DNA of 9,909 bases from Desulfobulbaceae bacterium (GCA_030632405.1 DAOVUU010000049.1:1-9909), one strand, 5' to 3'. Positions 1 to 6,625 are shown, counted from the first letter of the stretch. The notes: generated by a model from the letters alone, not told the origin. Made by a program: numbers and translations.

Positions 1-306
1 AAGAAAAAATCGGTTTATTTCGAAAGCCAGCCCTTGAGTTTTCAGAAAGAACTGGAAGGCAATATGAGAAACGCTGTTCAGGGAGTTAAAGTGACCAAAA
101 TCCTCGAAGATGACAGCCCCGCAAGGAAGGTATATAATCCATCTCATCCAGATGCCAAAGAAGATGGATACGTAGAGATGCCCAACATCAGTGTCCTCAA
201 AGAGATGGTTGACATGATGTCTGCAACAAGAGCTTACCAGGCAAATGTAACTACTATCAAGTCAGCAAAAAGAATGGCCTTAAAGGCACTTGAAATCGGG
301 AGATAA
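1..306 (+). CDS. flgC: Flagellar basal-body rod protein FlgC, 5' end missing
   Basis: FlgC is a proximal rod subunit that links the MS-ring to the distal rod and is exported by the flagellar type III system. The frame is open from the first base to TAA at 304-306, giving 101 visible residues. Family members are about 135-150 residues, so roughly the first 40, including the N-terminal rod motif, lie outside the window. The visible part matches the FlgC C-terminal half: a variable stretch, then GVKVTKILEDDSPARKVYNP, HPDAKEDGYVEMPNISV, and the terminal helix EMVDMMSATRAYQANVT ending in MALKALEIGR. That final helix is the conserved coiled-coil segment of rod, hook and filament proteins. A TTG at 34 could be misread as a start, but the homology continues upstream of it. 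fliE follows after 5 nt, and flgB would be expected just upstream of the window. Confidence 0.95.
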   Translation, partial: KKKSVYFESQPLSFQKELEGNMRNAVQGVKVTKILEDDSPARKVYNPSHPDAKEDGYVEMPNISVLKEMVDMMSATRAYQANVTTIKSAKRMALKALEIGR

Positions 307-311
307 ATATA

Positions 312-611
312 ATGAATAGTATTAATGCGCTGGGCCCACTCTCTCAGTCGCCGATCAGGCCAACAGATACCAGTGACGTCAGTCAAGCTAAAGCGGGATT
401 TGGAGATATCTTATCTTCGACATTGAACTCAGTAAATAATTCACAGATAGCCGGGGATAATGCCATTGTAAAACTCCAGACCGGTGAAGCGAAACATCTT
501 CATGAGGTGATGATAGCAGTAGAAGAAGCTGATATCTCTCTTCGTATGCTCGTGCAGATGCGCAACAAAGCACTTACAGCCTATGAAGAAATTATGCGCA
601 TGCAAATATAA
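312..611 (+). CDS. fliE: Flagellar hook-basal body protein FliE
   Basis: FliE is the small adaptor between the FliF MS-ring and the first rod subunits, and it is one of the first substrates of the export apparatus. The product is 99 residues, close to the usual length of about 100. The N-terminal third is variable. The C-terminal half carries the family signature: residues near 55-99 include GEAKHLHEVMIAVEEADISL, followed by RMLVQMRNKALTAYEEIMRMQI, which packs as paired helices. The ATG at 312 is preceded by GGGAG at 298-302, inside the end of flgC, with 9 nt spacing. It lies 5 nt after the flgC stop, so the two are probably co-translated. The following gap to fliF is unusually long for this operon. 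Confidence 0.96.
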   Translation: MNSINALGPLSQSPIRPTDTSDVSQAKAGFGDILSSTLNSVNNSQIAGDNAIVKLQTGEAKHLHEVMIAVEEADISLRMLVQMRNKALTAYEEIMRMQI

Positions 612-640
612 TGGCGTTGTAAAAAATCTCCGCCTCCGTC

Positions 641-660
641 ATTCCCGCGTAGGCGGGAAT
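641..660. repeat. Palindromic ATTCCC-N8-GGGAAT hairpin repeat (dRS3-like)
   Basis: ATTCCCGC (641-648) and GCGGGAAT (653-660) are perfect reverse complements separated by the 4-nt loop GTAG, giving an 8-bp GC-rich stem. The flanks read CCGTC before and CCAG after. This is the pattern of a widespread dispersed repeat: the 20-bp dRS3 element of Neisseria has the form ATTCCC-N8-GGGAAT, and similar GTCATTCCCGC...GCGGGAATCCAG units are scattered in intergenic regions of other proteobacterial-type genomes. A second GC block, GCCCGCC near 702-708, could pair with GGCGGG at 652-657 as an alternative fold. The element may be a mobile-repeat remnant, an mRNA-stability hairpin, or both. The sequence shows the palindrome; its function is inferred. 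Confidence 0.75.
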
Positions 661-724
661 CCAGAACGTATTGAAATAACTAGATCGAAGTCTGCGCTAT
701 GGCCCGCCAAACAACCTATGCCTC

Positions 725-754
725 TTTAGTGTGGAATCGAATTTTAGTGGGAAT
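725..754. repeat. Short imperfect direct repeat upstream of fliF
   Basis: TTTAGTGTGGAAT at 725-737 is repeated as TTTAGTGGGAAT at 743-754, with one base missing and 5 nt between copies. It lies about 40-70 nt before the fliF start. It could be a chance duplication, a decayed part of the neighbouring repeat element, or a paired protein-binding site. Nothing in the sequence decides between these. Confidence 0.4.
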
Positions 755-780
755 TAAATAATATTTTTTTTTGATTTACC

Positions 781-786
781 AGAGGA
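781..786 (+). promoter_or_regulatory. Ribosome binding site of fliF
   Basis: AGAGGA lies 6 nt before the ATG at 793. It follows an AT-rich, T9-containing leader that should leave it unstructured. It supports 793 as the fliF start. Confidence 0.75.
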
Positions 787-792
787 TCATTC

Positions 793-2421
793 ATGGAATC
801 AGTAGAACAAAATTTACCAGCACCGGCCGAACCAGCAATGGTTCAGGAGGCTCAACCCGAAAACAAGAATCTAATCACGCTTATTCAGGGCTGGCCTTTA
901 TCGCGAAAAATCTCTACAATTGCGGTGCTGCTCGTTACAGTAGTCCTTTTTGGCGTCCTTATCTTCCAGGCGAGAACAGCAGATCAACAGCTTCTTTATG
1001 CCAACCTTTCCACAAATGATGCTTCAGCTGTTGCAAGCTGGCTGAAAACTCAAAAAATCGCGTATTCCCTCAAAAATGGCGGACGGGACATCTGGGTTTC
1101 AGCTAACCAGATCTATCAGACCCGTCTTGATCTTGCGGCCAATGGTCTGCCAAGTGGAGGCGGTGTCGGCTTTGAAATATTTGACAAACAGAGTTTCGCC
1201 CTGACCGATTTCGTGCAGAAGGTTAATCACACCAGGGCGCTCCAGGGTGAACTTGCCAGAACCGTAACGTCTCTTGCTCCGGTCGAATCTGCTCGAGTGC
1301 ATCTGGCACTCCCTGAGAAGCGTTTGTTCAAAAATCAGCAAAAAAAAGCGACGGCCTCTGTGATAGTTACCCTCGTACCGGGAAGAACACTTGAGAAAAG
1401 TCAGGTGCAGGGTATTGTCCACCTTGTTGCCGGTTCAGTTATGGGGCTGGAACAGGATGATGTCAAAATCATTGATTCCAATGGTGTTGTCCTGGAAAGT
1501 CTGGAGAAACAGAACAAAGACAAATTCATGTCTCTGGATATGCTTTCCTTCCAACAGCAAATTGAGCACAGGCTTGAAATACGTGCCCAGGACCTTCTTG
1601 ATAAAACGATGGGAAAAGATCATGCAATGGTCAGAGTTACCGCTTCTCTCGATTTTTCTAAAGTCGAAAAAACCCAAGAGTTTTTCGATGGTGATGATCC
1701 GGTTATCAGGAGCGAGCAATTGAATCAGGAAAGCAGCAGTACTCAAAATGTGGGCGGTGTTCCCGGTGTAGAATCAAACCTGGATGGCAATATCCAGGGA
1801 GACAACGGTTCCAGTCCCACAGCAAACAGCACTTCCCGGATTACCAATTATGAAATCAGCAAGACCATCAGCAAAACCATTAATCCGGTAGGCAGCATCG
1901 TCAATCTCTCTGTTTCTGTACTGATAGCTGATCGTGTTGAAATAGATGAAGAAGGCAAACCCGCTTCCACCACCCCGCGTACCGCTGAAGAACTCAAATC
2001 CATCGAAAACATGGTTGCCACAGCGATAGGCATAGTGCCTGAGCGAGGAGACGTGATTAATGTATTATCTCTACCTTTCGTAGATACAGACAAAGCAGTA
2101 ATCGAAGAGAGTCTCGACTCGCCCCTGCTCATTTATGAATATGTTCCTCTTATTAAATATGGGTTGATTGTATTAGGAGTTTTCTTCATCTATTTACTGC
2201 TTATCAGGCCAATAATTAATACCATGAAAGGTGAAACGGAAAAGCATTTTAAAACAGTCAAACAACTTGAGCAGGAACAGCAGCAAAACGGTAGAAGTGA
2301 TAAAGAAAAAGAGCTTCCGCCTCCACCGGTAGATGAGGCAATCACAACTCTGAAAAAAGAGGTAATGCACGACCAGGGCCCCGCTGCATTTATCGTAAAA
2401 AACTGGATCCAGGAAGGCTAA
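793..2421 (+). CDS. fliF: Flagellar M-ring protein FliF
   Basis: FliF multimerises in the inner membrane to form the MS-ring, which houses the export gate and carries the FliG rotor. The product is 542 residues, close to the Salmonella protein at about 560. Residues 40-60 form the first membrane helix (AVLLVTVVLFGVLIF). A YscJ/FliF-type ring-building domain follows, with the hallmark GGGVGFEIFDKQSF and then VQKVNHTRALQGELART around residues 117-155. A periplasmic FliF C-domain comes next, containing the low-complexity NVGGVPGVESN loop. The second membrane helix is at about 456-471 (GLIVLGVFFIYLLLI). The cytoplasmic tail is charged and proline-rich (ELPPPPVDEA) and ends in GPAAFIVKNWIQEG, the conserved FliG-binding helix. 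The start at 793 has a good ribosome site. fliG begins 3 nt after the stop and in the same frame. The frame is intact. Confidence 0.97.
   Translation: MESVEQNLPAPAEPAMVQEAQPENKNLITLIQGWPLSRKISTIAVLLVTVVLFGVLIFQARTADQQLLYANLSTNDASAVASWLKTQKIAYSLKNGGRDIWVSANQIYQTRLDLAANGLPSGGGVGFEIFDKQSFALTDFVQKVNHTRALQGELARTVTSLAPVESARVHLALPEKRLFKNQQKKATASVIVTLVPGRTLEKSQVQGIVHLVAGSVMGLEQDDVKIIDSNGVVLESLEKQNKDKFMSLDMLSFQQQIEHRLEIRAQDLLDKTMGKDHAMVRVTASLDFSKVEKTQEFFDGDDPVIRSEQLNQESSSTQNVGGVPGVESNLDGNIQGDNGSSPTANSTSRITNYEISKTISKTINPVGSIVNLSVSVLIADRVEIDEEGKPASTTPRTAEELKSIENMVATAIGIVPERGDVINVLSLPFVDTDKAVIEESLDSPLLIYEYVPLIKYGLIVLGVFFIYLLLIRPIINTMKGETEKHFKTVKQLEQEQQQNGRSDKEKELPPPPVDEAITTLKKEVMHDQGPAAFIVKNWIQEG
2411..2417 (+). 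promoter_or_regulatory. Ribosome binding site of fliG inside the fliF 3' end
   Basis: AGGAAGG lies 7 nt before the fliG ATG at 2425 and is made of the last codons of fliF. Ribosomes finishing fliF would stop next to it, so the MS-ring and rotor proteins are probably translationally coupled. Confidence 0.75.
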
Positions 2422-2424
2422 CTG

Positions 2425-3429
2425 ATGGCGATAGAAACATTAACCGGACTCAATAAAGTTGCTATTCTGCTTATCTGTCTTGGAGAAGAAGCCGCCTCAA
2501 GGATTTTTGCTGAATTGTCGGATGATGAAGTGCGTCAGGTGACCAATGTAATGGCGACTATCGAACATATTCCAAGTGAGATGAAGGAGAGAGTATTTGC
2601 CAGCTATTATGAATCTCAAAATCAATTCAAAGGAATTTTTGTAAAAGGTGGAGATTTTGCCAAGAGAGCAATTACCGCCACTCCGGGAGAACTGCGCTCA
2701 GATTTTTTAATGGATCAGTTCATTTCAGGTACGGAATCAAAATCTCTGGAAACCATATCTTTAATGGCTCCCCGTATGGTTGCCGGGCTGCTCAAACAGG
2801 AACATCCTCAAACGGTTGCACTCATTCTTTCAACCCAGCATGTTGAACATGCCTGTGAAATACTGACTCATCTTCCAGAGAACATAAGAGCCGATGTCAC
2901 ATACCGTATTTCAAAAATAGAAAAGGTATCTCCGGAAGTTTTAAGCAGGATAGAGGACGCATTAAACCGGGAAATTGGCCTTGTTTCCGGTAAATCCCAC
3001 AAAAAAGTCGGCGGCATCGATGCAGTTGTCGGGATCCTCAACCATATGAAAAACAACCTGGACACTGATATCCTCGAAGAGATGGAGGAGACCGATCCTG
3101 ATATGGCGGAAGAGATCAGAAAGAAAATGTTCACCTTTGAAAATCTTGTTGCCCTGGAAGGAAGATCACTGCAGATGATTCTCAGAGAAGTCAACAACGA
3201 CTCACTCACCCTGGCTCTTAAAACGGCCTCTGAAGAAATGAAAGAGAAGATTTTTGCGAATATGTCAACCCGTGCAGCAGATATGATCAAGGATGACCTT
3301 GATGCCATGGGACCTGTTCGCCTTTCAGAGGTTGAACTCATGCAGCAGACCATAGTCAAGATTGCCATAAAACTTGAAGAGGAAGGAAAGCTGGTCCTTG
3401 GATCCGGAGGCGGTGATGAGCTTGTCTAA
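2425..3429 (+). CDS. fliG: Flagellar motor switch protein FliG
   Basis: FliG is the rotor component of the C-ring. Its N-domain grips the FliF tail, its middle domain binds FliM, and its C-domain meets the MotA stator to produce torque. The product is 334 residues, the family's usual length. The N-domain spans about 1-100 (GLNKVAILLICLGEEAASRI). The middle domain has the EHPQT motif at 126-130, in LLKQEHPQTVALILS, followed by a GGID linker near 197-200. The C-domain begins at about 235 (FTFENLVALEGRSLQMILRE). The torque helix near 281-300 reads STRAADMIKDDLDAMGPVRL and keeps the charged residues R283, D290 and D291, as well as the GPVRL turn. A short glycine/acid-rich tail (GSGGGDELV) follows; its codons overlap the start of fliH and supply the fliH ribosome site. 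The frame is complete. Confidence 0.97.
   Translation: MAIETLTGLNKVAILLICLGEEAASRIFAELSDDEVRQVTNVMATIEHIPSEMKERVFASYYESQNQFKGIFVKGGDFAKRAITATPGELRSDFLMDQFISGTESKSLETISLMAPRMVAGLLKQEHPQTVALILSTQHVEHACEILTHLPENIRADVTYRISKIEKVSPEVLSRIEDALNREIGLVSGKSHKKVGGIDAVVGILNHMKNNLDTDILEEMEETDPDMAEEIRKKMFTFENLVALEGRSLQMILREVNNDSLTLALKTASEEMKEKIFANMSTRAADMIKDDLDAMGPVRLSEVELMQQTIVKIAIKLEEEGKLVLGSGGGDELV
3406..3410 (+). promoter_or_regulatory. Ribosome binding site that decides the fliH start
   Basis: GGAGG lies 5 nt before the ATG at 3416, inside the glycine codons near the fliG C-terminus. It favours 3416 over a TTG at 3374 in the same frame, which would add 14 residues and overlap fliG by 56 nt. Confidence 0.8.
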
Positions 3430-4228
3430 ATATTTCAAAAATTCAGACTCTTTTCAACCTGAAAGGATTGTCAAGACTCAAACTAAAGCTGACATCGGCT
3501 GGAAATCTTTGATAAAAAAACATCACCCTGATCCATTTCAAGCTGAGCAGCAGATAAAAAAAGCTGAAGAGTCGGCTGGCACCGTGGAAGAAGACTTGGA
3601 TTCTATACAGTCCCCAGAGGATCCATCCTTTTTTTCATCTTCCGCCTCCCCTGACATTACCGGGAATAACAATGCTGAACTGCTCAATATCCGCGATCAA
3701 TCGTCAGATACCGATCAATATGTTGAAGCCTCAGAGATAGAACGGCAGGTTAAAAAAGCGTTTGAAGATGGTGTTCAGAAAGGGCTTGAAAAAGCTGAAG
3801 AAGATTATGGCTCTGCAGCCCAATCCTTTGCTGCTTCCTGCCGGCAGCTCGATACAATCCGAGAAACAATCATTGGCAACAGCAGTCTTGAGCTGCAGGA
3901 ATTTGCTCTGGCAATCGCAGAAAGAATTATCCGAATATCACTTCACGATAACGATACCACCATTATTGCAACCATTGATGAGGCGCTGCAGCGAGCTGTC
4001 AAGTCTGACGAATTCTATATCTATATTCACCCCGACGATTATGACACAGTGGTTGAAAAATCCAATGACCTCATCACGGGGCTCAGCGGTCTCAGCAATA
4101 TCGTTATAAAAAAAGATATCACTGTTGAAAAAGGCGGCGCTAAAATCGAATCTGACAATTGCACCATTGATGCAACAATTGCAGGACAATTCGATGTTAT
4201 CCTAGAAGAGATGAAAAAAAGGCTTTAA
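3416..4228 (+). CDS. fliH: Flagellar assembly protein FliH (export ATPase regulator)
   Basis: FliH dimers bind the N-terminus of the FliI ATPase, hold it inactive in the cytoplasm and bring it to the C-ring and export gate. From the ATG at 3416 the product is 270 residues, somewhat longer than the Salmonella protein at about 235. Residues 1-105 are polar and low in complexity, rich in Ser, Asp and Gln, and probably disordered. From about 106 a charged helix starts (EIERQVKKAFEDGVQKGLEK) and carries a GxxxG step typical of FliH. The C-terminal domain, about 155-270, has ELQEFALAIAERIIRISL, an IYIHPDDYD strand and the conserved KGGAKIESDNCTIDATI segment seen in FliH and type III stator homologues. 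The start overlaps the fliG end by 14 nt, which implies coupling. fliI follows after 15 nt. Confidence 0.93.
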   Translation: MSLSKYFKNSDSFQPERIVKTQTKADIGWKSLIKKHHPDPFQAEQQIKKAEESAGTVEEDLDSIQSPEDPSFFSSSASPDITGNNNAELLNIRDQSSDTDQYVEASEIERQVKKAFEDGVQKGLEKAEEDYGSAAQSFAASCRQLDTIRETIIGNSSLELQEFALAIAERIIRISLHDNDTTIIATIDEALQRAVKSDEFYIYIHPDDYDTVVEKSNDLITGLSGLSNIVIKKDITVEKGGAKIESDNCTIDATIAGQFDVILEEMKKRL

Positions 4229-4243
4229 CTTAGAATTCATATC

Positions 4244-5617
4244 ATGGCACTGAACACTTCATTTATTAAAGACCTGGAAGTTGTAAAAATATGGGGAAAA
4301 GTGACCCGCATAGTCGGCTTGGTCATAGAAGGGTATTGCCCTCACGCCTCCATAGGCTCCCTCTGCCTGATCACTCCTACCAATGGCGGTCAGGATATAC
4401 ATGCTGAGATAGTAGGTTTTAAGGACAGCAAAGCTCTTCTTATGCCTCTTGGAGACCTCCGCGGTCTTGGCCCCGGCAGTCTCATCCGTGTTGTTAAAAG
4501 CAGTGCTACAGTTAAGGTTGGCAACAACCTGCTCGGTCGAGTCATAGATGCCATGGCTCTTCCACAGGATGGACTGCCCCCCCCCATCCTCACAGAAAAA
4601 AAACCGCTCTATGCCCTTCCACCAGGCCCCATGGATCGACAGAATATCACAGAAACTCTTGATCTCGGTGTTCGTGCAATCAATGGTCTCATCACCTGCG
4701 GTATGGGACAGCGTATGGGGATCATGGCAGGTTCCGGGATAGGTAAAAGTGTGCTGCTGGGGATGATGGCCAAATACTCTAAAGCAGATATAAATGTAAT
4801 CGCCCTCATCGGAGAGCGAGGCCGAGAGGTTCGTGAATTTATTGAAAGAGACCTTGGGAAGGATGGACTGGCGCGTTCGGTGGTCGTGGTTGTCACCTCT
4901 GACCAGTCACCCCTGCTCCGTATGCGAGGGGCATTTGTAGCAACTACCATCGCTGAATACTTCTGCAGTCAGGGAAAAAATGTTCTCCTTATGATGGATT
5001 CCGTCACCCGTTTTGCAATGGCCATGCGGGAGATAGGTCTTGCAATTGGAGAACCGCCCACAACCAAAGGATATACCCCTTCCGTCTTTGCAACACTGCC
5101 AAAACTGCTCGAACGGGCGGGAAGATTTAGAAATCAGGGTACGATTACCGGACTGTATACTGTTCTGGTAGATGGCGACGACCTTACAGAACCTGTGGCG
5201 GACTCGGTACGCTCCATACTTGACGGTCATATTGTTCTTTCCAGAAGTCTCGCGGCTAAAAATCATTTCCCGGCAATAGATATTCTCAACTCAGCAAGCC
5301 GTGTAATGCGAGATATCATCCCGCCCCGTCATCTTGAGCTGGCTGGTAAAGCAAGAGAAGTCCTGGCCAGTCATGACGAAGCGGAAGATCTTATCAATAT
5401 CGGTGCATATGCAAAAGGATCTAACCCGAAAATAGATTATGCAATCAGCAAAATTGATGCGATAAATGATTTTTTAAAACAGGATTATAATCAAACCACG
5501 ACACTTAAAAAATCAATTGAACAGTTAGGGTTCCTGTTAAGCGACAGAAAAGATGATACCTCCGTGAAAAAAAACAGAAGAAAAACTGATGCCAATCACG
5601 ATGGTTCAAATACCTGA
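4244..5617 (+). CDS. fliI: Flagellum-specific export ATPase FliI
   Basis: FliI is the ATPase of the flagellar type III secretion apparatus. It is related to the F1 beta subunit and hydrolyses ATP as a hexamer below the export gate, helping to release substrates from chaperones. The product is 457 residues, the normal length. An N-terminal beta-barrel covers about 15-95. The ATPase core has the Walker A loop AGSGIGKS at 162-169, the catalytic-glutamate segment GERGRE at 190-195 and the Walker B strand VLLMMDS with D252. YTPSVFATLPKLLERAG (277-293) and DEAEDLINIGAYAKGSNPKIDYAI (378-401) are typical of the family. A basic, hydrophilic tail follows residue 435. No clear Shine-Dalgarno is seen before the ATG, so coupling to fliH, which ends 15 nt earlier, is likely. 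A C9 run and an A8 run sit close together at 4577-4603. The last base of its TGA is shared with the fliJ start. Confidence 0.97.
   Translation: MALNTSFIKDLEVVKIWGKVTRIVGLVIEGYCPHASIGSLCLITPTNGGQDIHAEIVGFKDSKALLMPLGDLRGLGPGSLIRVVKSSATVKVGNNLLGRVIDAMALPQDGLPPPILTEKKPLYALPPGPMDRQNITETLDLGVRAINGLITCGMGQRMGIMAGSGIGKSVLLGMMAKYSKADINVIALIGERGREVREFIERDLGKDGLARSVVVVVTSDQSPLLRMRGAFVATTIAEYFCSQGKNVLLMMDSVTRFAMAMREIGLAIGEPPTTKGYTPSVFATLPKLLERAGRFRNQGTITGLYTVLVDGDDLTEPVADSVRSILDGHIVLSRSLAAKNHFPAIDILNSASRVMRDIIPPRHLELAGKAREVLASHDEAEDLINIGAYAKGSNPKIDYAISKIDAINDFLKQDYNQTTTLKKSIEQLGFLLSDRKDDTSVKKNRRKTDANHDGSNT
4577..4603 (+). repeat. C9 and A8 homopolymer pair inside fliI
   Basis: Nine C residues (4577-4585) are followed 10 nt later by eight A residues (4596-4603), inside codons 111-120 of fliI. 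They encode LPPPILTEKK, in the linker between the N-terminal barrel and the ATPase core. The frame is intact as given. Such runs are prone to polymerase slippage and to sequencing error; whether this one varies cannot be told from one sequence. Confidence 0.6.
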
Positions 5618-6078
5618 TGAAGCCATTTCAACTCGACACCGTACTTAATCACAGAAAACGTTTAGAGGATATTGCCGCAAACCGTCTGTTTGAAGCCGGA
5701 AGACAAAAAGATCTCATCCAGCAGAAACTTCATGAAGAAAATGGAAATCTCACTGCCCTAATTGAAATAACAGAAGAACTGCAGAGCAAAACCATTCCCA
5801 TTTTAGATCTCATCAATTACGAGAATCAAATTGATTTTCTGAAAAATAATATTCTTGCAATTAAGAAAAAACTGCGGGAAAAAACCGAAAATATGCAGAA
5901 AGAACGTAAAAACCTCATCCAGAGAAGTAAGGACAGACAAATTCTGGAGAACTTGAAAGAGCAGCAAAACAGATCATGGAGACAGTATCTCGACAAAAAA
6001 GAAGCTTCTATGCTCGATGAGATTGCGATTGTCAGACATGATGGAGAGCGGCAGATTGATAACGAACCTGAATACTAA
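5617..6078 (+). CDS. fliJ: Flagellar export chaperone/stalk protein FliJ
   Basis: FliJ is the central stalk of the FliI hexamer. It resembles the gamma subunit of F-type ATPases, contacts the FlhA export gate and helps recycle late-substrate chaperones. The product is 153 residues (about 147 in Salmonella) and is almost wholly helical and charged, as expected for an antiparallel coiled coil. The N-terminus, MKPFQLDTVLNHRKRLEDIA, matches the FliJ pattern of F-x-L-x-x-V-L followed by an arginine and an acidic helix. The C-terminal helix, with SKDRQILENLKEQQNRSW and then LDKKEASMLDEIAI, fits the conserved K-x-LE-x-LKE region. The ATG overlaps the fliI stop by one base (TGATG), so translation probably reinitiates there. 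FliJ is poorly conserved in sequence, so the call rests on both pattern and position. Confidence 0.92.
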   Translation: MKPFQLDTVLNHRKRLEDIAANRLFEAGRQKDLIQQKLHEENGNLTALIEITEELQSKTIPILDLINYENQIDFLKNNILAIKKKLREKTENMQKERKNLIQRSKDRQILENLKEQQNRSWRQYLDKKEASMLDEIAIVRHDGERQIDNEPEY

Positions 6079-6082
6079 CTAA

Positions 6083-6625
6083 ATGCGAACATATACTATG
6101 AAAAATCTTTCAAAACCCTACATTTTCCTGGCCACTGCAACGCTGTTTCTTACAAGCTGCTTATCACTTCATGCTGCTGACACAATTGATTCAAAGGATT
6201 TTTCATCTGTTGAGGAACGAAGGCTGCAGAATGTTGTTATGCAGGAAAGAATAAATATTCGAAAAGAACATGCAGAAATAGTTATGAAGAAAAAGGAGCT
6301 AAAGACCCTGGAGGAGGGTGTCGATAAGAAACTTGCCGAAATTGATAATAAGCTTGAACAGCTCAAGAAGCTGCAGACCAAAATTGAGTCGCTTCTTGAG
6401 GCAAAATCGATTCAAGAAAAAAAACGGTTACAGGATTTAGCAAAAATATATGCAAAAATGAATCCTGTTAAAGCATCACTGGCAATTGCCGGACTTGACC
6501 AGCAACTGGCTGCTGATCTTCTGGCAAATATGAAGGTTAAATCAGCAGCGAAAATTCTGGATCAAAGTTCGAAGCAAAAAGCAACCCAACTGAGCACAGC
6601 TTTTTCAACTTTGCAACTCGAGTGA
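6083..6625 (+). CDS. MotE/YlxF-like coiled-coil protein with signal peptide
   Basis: The product is 180 residues from ATG 6083, or 175 from ATG 6098; neither start has a clear ribosome site. The second gives the cleaner signal sequence: KNLSKPY, then a hydrophobic core (IFLATATLFL) and LTSC, which fits a lipobox with Cys26 (6083 numbering). An alternative signal peptidase I cut would fall after LSLHA. Residues 44-117 form a long charged coiled coil. The C-terminal part, LAKIYAKMNPVKASLAIAGL followed by AADLLANMKVKSAAKIL, matches the MgtE N-terminal-type helical repeat found in MotE and YlxF proteins. Rhizobial MotE is a periplasmic chaperone for MotC, and B. subtilis ylxF lies at this same place between fliJ and fliK. 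The role here is inferred: a motor- or export-associated envelope protein. The family call is firm; the exact function is not. Confidence 0.8.
   Translation: MRTYTMKNLSKPYIFLATATLFLTSCLSLHAADTIDSKDFSSVEERRLQNVVMQERINIRKEHAEIVMKKKELKTLEEGVDKKLAEIDNKLEQLKKLQTKIESLLEAKSIQEKKRLQDLAKIYAKMNPVKASLAIAGLDQQLAADLLANMKVKSAAKILDQSSKQKATQLSTAFSTLQLE

Larger units (their letters stand above)
612..792. other. 181-bp intergenic gap between fliE and fliF
   Basis: This is the longest non-coding stretch in the window; every other junction is 63 nt or less. It holds a palindromic repeat at 641-660, a near-duplicate TTTAGTG(T)GGAAT at 725-737 and 743-754, an AT-rich stretch ending in a T9 run at 764-772, and the fliF ribosome binding site at 781-786. 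No open reading frame of note and no RNA gene were seen. The hairpin is not followed by a T-run, so it is not a standard intrinsic terminator. A weak sigma70-like pair (TTGAAA at 671, GCTATG at 696, 19 nt apart) is too poor to call a promoter. Confidence 0.7.

Noticed and set aside
34..306. FlgC as a complete 90-residue protein starting at TTG 34
   Set aside because: The same frame is open to base 1 and encodes further FlgC-like residues, and a 90-residue FlgC would lack the N-terminal rod helix; the gene is simply cut by the window edge.
641..660. Hairpin as a rho-independent terminator after fliE
   Set aside because: The stem is strong but is followed by CCAGAACG rather than a T-run. The T9 run 100 nt later has no stem directly before it.
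671..701. Possible sigma70 promoter (TTGAAA, then GCTATG) upstream of fliF
   Set aside because: The spacing is 19 nt and the -10 is poor; no independent support.
696..716. Possible sigma54 promoter at TGGCCCGCCAAACAAC
   Set aside because: The TGG is present but there is no GC at the -12 position at the required distance.
2868..3368. 166-codon open frame on the minus strand opposite fliG
   Set aside because: It is a Ser/Ile-rich mirror of the FliG codons with no recognisable domain and no ribosome site of its own; the + strand frame is clearly FliG.
3374..3415. Upstream TTG start for fliH adding 14 residues
   Set aside because: It would overlap fliG by 56 nt and uses a rare start, whereas ATG 3416 has GGAGG 5 nt upstream and gives the natural-looking N-terminus MSLSKYFKNS.
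4609..5266. Two overlapping minus-strand frames of 113 and 119 codons opposite fliI
   Set aside because: Both are antisense to conserved FliI motifs and look like no known family; they are composition shadows.
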